Assembly: GCA_023411115.1 (NCBI GenBank)
Contig: JAEYPF010000016.1
Span: forward strand, 129,439-193,438
Direction: 5' to 3'
From: Methanobacteriota archaeon
GTDB lineage: Archaea > Methanobacteriota > Methanobacteria > Methanobacteriales > Methanobacteriaceae
DNA length: 64,000 nt
The notes beneath the pieces are model-generated. The model was not told where the DNA came from. It was given only the letters and a program-made list of their open reading frames with translations, and made no database searches. Below, in pieces: positions 62,803 to 64,000 of this stretch (position 1 is its first letter; the number at the start of each line of letters is the position of its first letter). The position numbers were made by a program, and so were the translations under genes.

Positions 62803-63273
62803 TCAATTACTTTCTTTACTTTTAACTTTTTTTTGAGAGAAAAGCTTTTTAATATTTTTCAACGATATTTTAGATTCAACTTCATCATTAACCATTGCAC
62901 ATGGTGCTAAAGCGCAGCATCCAAGGCACCCAACTGATTCAAGTGAATATTCTAAATCAAGTGTCACTTCACCTTCTTTAATGTCCAAATGTCTTTCAAT
63001 TCCTTCTATAATTTGTGGTGCTCCCTGTACATGGCATGCAGTCCCTTTACAAACCATTATATGCTTTTTACCAATAGGTGTGAACCTGAATTGAGAATAA
63101 AATGTTGCAACGCCGTATATTTCACTTTCAGGTATTTTCATGAATTTTGAAATTTCCAGTATTGTGTCTTCAGGCAGGTACCCATATTCAGACTGAATAT
63201 CTTGTAAAATAGGGATTAATTCTGATTTGTTGCCCTGATATCGTGATAAAATTTCCTTTAATTTTTCTTCCAT
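62803..63273 (-). CDS. NuoE-like [2Fe-2S] subunit of formate dehydrogenase
   Basis: A 156-residue thioredoxin-fold [2Fe-2S] protein of the NuoE/HydC type: IPILQDIQSEYGYLPEDTI, ATFYSQFRFTPIGKKHIMVCKGTACHVQGAP and LGCCALAPCAMVND supply the four cysteines as CxxxxC and CxxxC. It pairs with the NuoF-like subunit to form the diaphorase arm. The C-terminal end is lysine/serine rich. ATG with GGTGGAAAAGGATGG upstream. It is the first gene of a two-gene unit. Confidence 0.9.
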   Translation of the reverse strand: MEEKLKEILSRYQGNKSELIPILQDIQSEYGYLPEDTILEISKFMKIPESEIYGVATFYSQFRFTPIGKKHIMVCKGTACHVQGAPQIIEGIERHLDIKEGEVTLDLEYSLESVGCLGCCALAPCAMVNDEVESKISLKNIKKLFSQKKVKSKESN

Positions 63274-63560
63274 CCTTTTCCACCGATTTTTACCAATTTA
63301 CGTTGATTATAACTGTATTAACTTTAATTTGATTGTGTCTATTGACTATCTAAAAAAAGTAGTGATAAAATTACTATTATTTTTTTCATTTAAATATTTA
63401 TTTTATATGAATTTTTAGAGTTATTTATTCGCTTTATTTTATTGTTTTTAAGTTTTTTATTGCATATTTTAAGAGCCTTTATAGTCGATAATCAGTAAGA
63501 AATATATCAAATTAAAATCATATTATAAACAGTAAATAAAAAGAAATGGGGATAATAACC

Positions 63561-63878
63561 ATGGCAGATGAACTTCCAGAACATTATGTAAGTATAAGAG
63601 AAAGATATAAAGAATTTGGAAATGCCCTAAGCGAATTGGGTAAAATAACTGATCAATCCGGCCCTATAGATCATAAACAATCACATCTGATCCAGCTTGC
63701 AGCATCAGCCGCCATAAGATCAGAAGGTGCTGTACACAGCCATGCCAGAAGAGCTCTAGACCTTGGAGCGTCTCCTGAAGAGCTATACCATGCTTTAATT
63801 ATTGTCACGAGCACAATAGGGTTCCCAAATGTAGCAGCGGCCATATCATGGGTAGATGATATTGTAGAGAAAGAATAA
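63561..63878 (+). CDS. AhpD/carboxymuconolactone decarboxylase-like protein without the redox cysteines
   Basis: A 105-residue helical protein of the CMD/AhpD-like superfamily: ALSELGKITDQSGPIDHKQSHLIQLAASAAIRSEGAVHSHARRALDLGASPEEL follows the family layout. The usual CxxC at SEG-AVHSH is replaced, leaving only the histidines. It should therefore not act as a peroxidase. Function unknown. ATG 63561 is preferred, with TGGGGATAATAACC as ribosome-binding site; ATG 63546 lies within it. Confidence 0.75.
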   Translation: MADELPEHYVSIRERYKEFGNALSELGKITDQSGPIDHKQSHLIQLAASAAIRSEGAVHSHARRALDLGASPEELYHALIIVTSTIGFPNVAAAISWVDDIVEKE

Positions 63879-63924
63879 CCCTTTTTATTTTAAATATTTT
63901 ATTTTTCTATTTTTATTTTTTGCG
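63879..63924 (+). terminator. Oligo-T terminator
   Basis: Several T-runs (CCCTTTTTATTTT, then ATTTTTCTATTTTTATTTTTTGCG) follow the stop codon at once. This is a typical archaeal T-rich termination region. Confidence 0.5.
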
Positions 63925-63994
63925 TCAAATTTTAATATTTAATTGAATAATCAAAAATATAAGATTACTTTTTTAATAATGATGAGGTAATTTC

Positions 63995-64000
63995 ATGGCA
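63995..64000 (+). CDS. Start of a gene cut by the window end
   Basis: ATGGCA at the right edge is preceded by GATGAGGTAATTTC, a good ribosome-binding site at normal spacing. Only two codons are visible, so nothing can be said about the product. Confidence 0.35.

Overview
The window looks like a chromosomal segment of a hydrogenotrophic methanogen of the order Methanobacteriales, most likely the genus Methanobacterium. The evidence is a complete tungsten/molybdenum formylmethanofuran dehydrogenase operon, the nitrogen repressor NrpR next to glnA, cofactor F420 synthesis (CofH), an F420-dependent LLM oxidoreductase, ketoisovalerate:ferredoxin oxidoreductase VorCBA, pseudomurein-binding repeats, archaeal TATA boxes and an intron-containing elongator tRNA-Met. 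The DNA is AT-rich, and most genes have GGTG/GGAGG ribosome-binding sites. The species cannot be named from the sequence.

Layout. 0-6 kb: the end of an OB-fold protein, a dense array of short hairpins, glmM, small conserved proteins, a candidate structured RNA, AfpA, adenosine-specific kinase and a flavin reductase. 6-12 kb: three tandem copies of a secreted pseudomurein endopeptidase-like gene (transglutaminase fold); two also carry a glycosidase-like domain and one is frameshifted. 12-20 kb: an XRE-cupin regulator, an acyl-CoA synthetase, vorCBA and a second 2-oxoacid oxidoreductase with the opposite domain fusion. 20-22 kb: UV endonuclease, LLM oxidoreductase and tRNA-Met. 22.5-35.6 kb: a minus-strand operon of PPTase, a 2636-residue NRPS with reductase release, a MATE exporter fused to an anti-sigma-type ATPase, a STAS protein, an RsbW-like ATPase and an RsbU-like phosphatase. 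36-43.5 kb: a zinc-ribbon/AIM24 protein, cofH, a ThiF-like E1, glnA with an NrpR operator, nrpR and trmO. 43.7-64 kb: a molybdenum/tungsten island holding molbindin, an FmdE-like protein, modABC, the fwd operon with a ferredoxin-type HTH regulator, moeA, mobB, and a bacterial-type three-subunit NAD-linked formate dehydrogenase.

How the parts work together. The Mo/W island joins metal uptake, cofactor maturation and two user enzymes: formylmethanofuran dehydrogenase (first step of CO2 reduction) and formate dehydrogenase. Palindromes overlap the TATA boxes before modA and before the FmdE-like gene, and TGTGTA palindromes lie at the fwd promoter, so metal- or redox-dependent regulation is likely. 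VorCBA with the acyl-CoA synthetase fits reductive uptake of branched-chain acids.

Most interesting. The NRPS operon combines secondary metabolism with a bacterial-style partner-switching module in an organism that has no sigma factors. Its first adenylation domain lacks the aspartate that binds the alpha-amino group, and it is preceded by one and a half condensation domains. A second strong signal is a family of hairpins that share geometry (about 9-bp stem, 3-nt loop) but not sequence; ten or more stand in a row at 465-795 and others are scattered between genes.
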